Source: Nonlabens sp. MB-3u-79 (GTDB taxonomy: Bacteria > Bacteroidota > Bacteroidia > Flavobacteriales > Flavobacteriaceae). From it: a stretch of DNA of 64,000 bases. The notes under the pieces are model-generated. The model searched no databases. It was given only the letters and a program-made list of their open reading frames with translations, and was not told the origin of the DNA. Both the position numbers and the translations under genes were made by a program. Location: positions 744,001 to 808,000 of the forward strand of contig NZ_CP025116.1 of the NCBI RefSeq assembly GCF_002831625.1. The letters are read 5' to 3'. Below, one piece after another: positions 60,444-64,000 of this stretch (within the stretch, counting starts at the first letter, position 1; the number at the start of each line of letters is the position of its first letter).

Positions 60444-61694
60444 ATGAACAAAATAAAAGTTTTTGTTGTCCTTTGTTTGATCTCTACTTTTGCTTATGCA
60501 GGAGGGTATCGTGTCAGTACACAAAGTAACAAGCAATTAGCAATGGGACATACTGGTGTTGCCGTTGTGAACAGTGCAGACGTACTATTCTTCAATCCTG
60601 CTGGAATTGTCCATTTGGAAAATAAATTGAATATAAGTGCCGGTGGGTTCGGCGTTTTTTCTGATGTGAAATTTCAAAGTGAAGAATTCGGAACTTTTTC
60701 TGAAACAGATAGCCCTACGGGAACTCCCGTTTATCTTTACGCAACATATAAAGTAACCGAAGATTTTGCTGTAGGTTTAGGAGTTTATACTCCTTATGGT
60801 AGTAATGTAACATGGCCGACAGACTGGTCTGGTTCTCACTTAGTCAACGAGATTGAATTGAGCGCTATTTTTGTACAACCTACTTTATCTTATCAACTAT
60901 TTGATAGTGTAAGTATAGGTGGTGGACCTATCCTAGCCATAGGTGGGGTTAACTTTAATAGAAATGCAAGTAGAACCCTTACTGATGAAGAAGGAGATCG
61001 TTCTAATATAGAGATTGACGATGCTGGCGTTACAGCATGGGGTTGGGCTGCAGGACTTATGTTTACTCCAGACGATAGATTTACACTAGGTGTTAACTAC
61101 CGATCTCTAATTAACATTGAAAGTACAGAAGGAACAGCCACATTTTCTGATTTCCCAAATAGCTCCTTAACTCCTGCGAATGGAGAAACAGGTTTTACAG
61201 CAACTTTACCTTTACCTGCTGAACTTACCGTAGGGGTGTCTTATAAGTGGGACAAACTATTACTTGCTTTTGATTATAACCGAGCTATGTGGAGTGAATA
61301 CAACAGTCTAGACTTGGAGTTTGGTAACGGTGCAACTTCTATTAACCCAAGAAATTACAAGGATTCTTCTACCTGGAGATTAGGTGCTCAATACACAGCA
61401 ACTGAAAAACTAACTGTAAGAGCTGGATACTACTTTGATGAATCTCCAGTACAATCTGGCTATTTTGCTCCAGAAACACCACGTAACGATTCTAACGGGT
61501 ACACGTTTGGTCTTTCTTACCAAGTAAGTCCTAAGTTATCTATCGATGGATCTATACTCTATCTTAAATTTAAAGAGATCACAGAATCTTATGACTTCTT
61601 CTCTGATACAGGCTCTCCTGTACCAGCTCCTTTTGAAGGAACTTACAAGTCGTCAGCTTTTATCGCTGGTCTAGGTGTAACTTATAGCATGTAA
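60444..61694 (+). CDS. OmpP1/FadL-family outer-membrane transport protein
   Basis: A 416-residue barrel for hydrophobic compounds such as long-chain fatty acids. Signal peptide MNKIKVFVVLCLISTFAYA, then the FadL hatch GGYRVSTQSNKQLAMGHTGVAVV and DVLFFNPAGIVHL, ending in GLGVTYSM. The ATG at 60444 is chosen; the frame opens two codons earlier only with TTG. The SGNH lipoprotein gene follows after 12 bases. Confidence 0.94.
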   Translation: MNKIKVFVVLCLISTFAYAGGYRVSTQSNKQLAMGHTGVAVVNSADVLFFNPAGIVHLENKLNISAGGFGVFSDVKFQSEEFGTFSETDSPTGTPVYLYATYKVTEDFAVGLGVYTPYGSNVTWPTDWSGSHLVNEIELSAIFVQPTLSYQLFDSVSIGGGPILAIGGVNFNRNASRTLTDEEGDRSNIEIDDAGVTAWGWAAGLMFTPDDRFTLGVNYRSLINIESTEGTATFSDFPNSSLTPANGETGFTATLPLPAELTVGVSYKWDKLLLAFDYNRAMWSEYNSLDLEFGNGATSINPRNYKDSSTWRLGAQYTATEKLTVRAGYYFDESPVQSGYFAPETPRNDSNGYTFGLSYQVSPKLSIDGSILYLKFKEITESYDFFSDTGSPVPAPFEGTYKSSAFIAGLGVTYSM

Positions 61695-61706
61695 AACAAT
61701 AAAATA

Positions 61707-63224
61707 ATGAAAAACTTAAATATAAAATTAATCGCTCTTTTTATTGCCAGTGCTGCAATGCTAAGTTGTGAAGAAGACTTTGACAACGATATCCAAGACG
61801 GTGGTGTTTACACTTCTGGAGAAGCAGACTTTTCTAAATACGTAACTGTAGGTAATTCCTTAACAGCTGGATATGCTGATGGAGCTCTTTATCTAAATGG
61901 TCAATTGGACTCGTATCCTAATATTATTGCTGGACAAATGCAATTTGCTGGTGGTGGAGAATTTAATCAACCCTTAGTAAATGATAATACTGGTGGTCTG
62001 CTTGCCAATGGTGTTCAGATTTTACCAAATCGTTTTGTGCTGGCATCTGACGGTATGGGTGCTCCTACAGGACCGGCTCGTTACACAGGCGCGGCTCCTA
62101 CAACAGACATTATTAATAAAGTAACTGGGCCATTAAACAACTTTGGTGTACCTGGTGCAAGAGTATTTCACCTTGCTGCCCCAGGATACGGATCTTTAGC
62201 CGGTGTAATTCCTGGCACGGCAAATCCTTATTACACACGTTTCTCTAGCTCTGATACTTCTACGGTAATAGGAGACGCTGCTGCGGCAAATGGTACGTTC
62301 TTTACCTTATGGATAGGTAATAACGACATCCTTGGTTATGCAACCAGTGGAGGTGCAGGAGTTGATAATAACGAATTGAATATTGTAGATCCTGCGATGC
62401 AAGGAAACAACAGCATTACTAACAATTTAGTTTTCGGCGGAGTCTATCAGCAACTAGTTGCTGGCCTTATGGCAAATGGTGCTAAAGGAGCATTAGTAAA
62501 TATTCCAGATGTAACTTCTATTCCTTACTTTACTACCGTTCCTCCAAACCCTATTCCTTTAGATGGACCTACAGCGGCATTTGTGAATTCTAATTACGCA
62601 CAATACAACGGTGGTTTACAACTCGCTGCAGCAAATAGCCTTATAACAACTGCTGAAGCGGCTCAAAGAACTATTAACTTTAGTGCTGGACAAAATTTTG
62701 TAGTGATCGTAGATAATGACTTAACTGATATTTCTGGATCTCCTGTTCCTTTGCCTAACTGGAGACAAACTACCTCAAACGATCTTATCGTTTTTCCTGC
62801 TGCGGGAATTTTAGGAACACTAGCTGATCCTTCTAATCCAGCTTCTGTTATAGGTGTTGGTGTGCCGGTGGCAAACGAATTAGTACTCACTACTACAGAA
62901 CAAGCCAGAGTTACTAACGCACAACAATCCTATAATGCAACCATTGAAGCTCTTGCTGCTGCTAATGGCCTTGCTTTTGTAGACGCTCGTGCGGCACTTG
63001 CTCAAGTTGCTACTACAGGAGTTCCATTCAATGGCGGGTTATTAACTTCTACTTACGCTACAGGTGGTGGCTTCTCCCTTGATGGAGTGCACCCTTCCGC
63101 TAGAGGTTATGCATTTACGGCAAACACTATAATTGACGCTATTAATGCACAATACGGTTCTACCCTACCTAAAGTAGATATAGGAGCTTATTCAACTATT
63201 CAATTAAGTGATACCGTTCAATAA
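61707..63224 (+). CDS. SGNH/GDSL-hydrolase lipoprotein
   Basis: A 505-residue lipoprotein (lipobox AAMLSC, C21) with SGNH motifs: GNSLTAGY (nucleophile S51), WIGNNDIL and DGVHPSARGY near residue 460. Probable lipase or esterase at the outer membrane. Its pairing with a FadL-type porin suggests that it frees fatty acids for import. Rich in N, G and A in the middle. A terminator follows. Confidence 0.92.
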   Translation: MKNLNIKLIALFIASAAMLSCEEDFDNDIQDGGVYTSGEADFSKYVTVGNSLTAGYADGALYLNGQLDSYPNIIAGQMQFAGGGEFNQPLVNDNTGGLLANGVQILPNRFVLASDGMGAPTGPARYTGAAPTTDIINKVTGPLNNFGVPGARVFHLAAPGYGSLAGVIPGTANPYYTRFSSSDTSTVIGDAAAANGTFFTLWIGNNDILGYATSGGAGVDNNELNIVDPAMQGNNSITNNLVFGGVYQQLVAGLMANGAKGALVNIPDVTSIPYFTTVPPNPIPLDGPTAAFVNSNYAQYNGGLQLAAANSLITTAEAAQRTINFSAGQNFVVIVDNDLTDISGSPVPLPNWRQTTSNDLIVFPAAGILGTLADPSNPASVIGVGVPVANELVLTTTEQARVTNAQQSYNATIEALAAANGLAFVDARAALAQVATTGVPFNGGLLTSTYATGGGFSLDGVHPSARGYAFTANTIIDAINAQYGSTLPKVDIGAYSTIQLSDTVQ

Positions 63225-63243
63225 ATAGAACAAAACTTTATTT

Positions 63244-63281
63244 AAAAATCTGCTGCAGACTCGTTCTCCAGCAGATTTTTT
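63244..63281 (+). terminator. Terminator of the FadL-SGNH unit
   Basis: Twelve-base stem AAAAATCTGCTG/CAGCAGATTTTT with a 13-base loop and T tail, 19 bases after the stop codon. Confidence 0.92.
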
Positions 63282-63303
63282 ATTTTTACAAAAATATCTA
63301 ATT

Positions 63304-63651
63304 ATGAAGTTCGTTATAAAACTGCTCCTTACGGCTGCTTTAGTCATGGGCCTTTCTGAAATATTACCAGGTATAGAGACGACCAATTATGTAAGTGCCA
63401 TCTTGGTAGCACTATCCTTATCTGTTCTAAATTTTATAGTAAAACCCATTTTAGTCCTACTTACCTTACCTATAACCATTGTCACCTTAGGCCTGTTTTT
63501 ATTAGTGATCAATGTGTTCATTATCTATCTCGCTGACTGGTTCGTGTCTGGATTTGAAGTAAGCAGCGTGTTCTGGGCGGTTATATTTTCATTATTACTC
63601 GCTCTTGCGAGGTCTGTTTTATTTAAAATGTTAGATAAAGAGAAACAGTAA
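63304..63651 (+). CDS. Phage-holin-family (PF04020-type) small membrane protein
   Basis: A 115-residue protein with four membrane helices (about 4-22, 28-48, 55-78, 88-108) and the typical LSVLNFIVKPILVLLTLPITIVTLGLF arrangement of this family. Despite the name it is a chromosomal membrane protein of unknown role, not evidence of a prophage. Confidence 0.85.
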   Translation: MKFVIKLLLTAALVMGLSEILPGIETTNYVSAILVALSLSVLNFIVKPILVLLTLPITIVTLGLFLLVINVFIIYLADWFVSGFEVSSVFWAVIFSLLLALARSVLFKMLDKEKQ

Positions 63652-64000
63652 AAACAAAGTCCTGAAAATAAAACCTAGACTTAAACAATCCAAATCACAG
63701 AATAACTAGGTAAACTACCGACTGGTGCCGTTTAGTTTTCAAGTTAGTCTTTTGATGAAATGACGGTGTTTAAAAACAGAGTCTATAGGTCCATCTAAGA
63801 CAAAAGAAGGCTATTTAATTTGAGTTTGATATAAATGAGAGGCTTGAAAATGTTGGAACACCAACCCCCACTTAAAGACCAATTCCTTCATGCGCCTTAT
63901 AGAGTTATCCTAAACATCGTTTATCAAAGTGACTGGATAAAGGAATCCAACAAATAAACACTTTGATAACTAGTAAATAAAGCTTAATTTTGCACCCCAA
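63652..64000. other. Right-end intergenic region with promoter and operator-like repeat
   Basis: No gene that I can support in 349 bases. At its end lies a strong promoter pointing right and overlapping an inverted repeat. Confidence 0.6.
63964..63994 (+). promoter_or_regulatory. Strong promoter for the gene beyond the window
   Basis: TTTG (63964-63967), exactly 19 bases, then TAATTTTG (63987-63994): a full consensus Bacteroidota promoter. An inverted repeat TTATCAAAGTG (63921-63931) and CACTTTGATAA (63961-63971) overlaps its -33 box. Confidence 0.8.

Noticed and set aside
63304..63651. Prophage signal from the phage-holin-type family name
   Set aside because: This family is a common chromosomal membrane protein in Bacteroidota and no other phage genes are nearby.
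63800..63890. 26-codon minus-strand ATG frame at the right end
   Set aside because: Short, without promoter or motif; not distinguishable from chance.

Overview
The window looks like chromosomal DNA of a marine-type Flavobacteriaceae (Bacteroidota). This is inferred from low GC, Bacteroidota promoter boxes (TTG/TTTG-N19-TAnnTTTG), a type IX secretion sorting domain, the uppS-bamA-ompH-ompH envelope cluster, FadL-type porin plus SGNH lipoprotein pair, TonB receptor with a carboxypeptidase-like N-domain, and the kynurenine-pathway enzyme 3-hydroxyanthranilate dioxygenase. The genus cannot be fixed from the sequence alone. I see no rRNA, tRNA, CRISPR array, complete insertion sequence or prophage.

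Layout. 1-4.7 kb: end of a fasciclin-domain gene, 3-hydroxyanthranilate dioxygenase, then hemA - half-size NrfD/ActC-like membrane protein - hemC, with a divergent AraC-type regulator. 5.4-8.8 kb: cvpA, a mosaic repeat region, glyS. 9-12.9 kb: coiled-coil protein, comF, a crotonase and an outer-membrane protein followed by a duplicated crotonase 3' end. 12.9-20.9 kb: a complete metal-uptake locus (MntR-like repressor, TonB receptor, thioredoxin-like protein, TroA-like lipoprotein, ATPase and two permeases that each carry a C-terminal winged-helix extension) with a candidate operator in front of the repressor gene. 20.9-23.6 kb: nadD-gmk-yicC and a Crp/Fnr regulator. 24-27.4 kb: hemD-hemE-EI24-hemF, so the heme genes are split into two blocks about 20 kb apart. 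27.6-32.6 kb: a truncated gene, a lipoprotein and a large T9SS-secreted esterase-like protein. 32.7-43.3 kb: phosphatase, AlbA-type protein, lpxH, orphan PAS protein, recJ, AhpD-like protein, recQ and a small glycine-zipper gene. 43.5-51.6 kb: acyl-ACP desaturase, plsC, bacilliredoxin, zinc-ribbon protein, two histidine kinases without response regulators, an RNA methylase, a cold-shock protein with a striking upstream hairpin. 51.6-63.7 kb: two OmpH/Skp chaperones, bamA, uppS, DUF6089, nadK, CBS protein, then pdxJ, hydrolase, FadL porin, SGNH lipoprotein and a small membrane protein.

The strongest unexplained signal is a dispersed perfect palindrome, GCTTTCGCGAAAGC, found 14 times in 64 kb: seven copies between genes and seven inside genes, where it is always read through in frame (mostly as AFAKA, also RFRES and SLSRKR). 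Two copies form the signal-peptidase site of exported proteins, and hemC carries a decayed copy whose two mismatches are synonymous. Other notable items are a composite hairpin/hexanucleotide array at 6.1-6.9 kb, the crotonase tail duplication, and several terminator-like hairpins with no gene to terminate.
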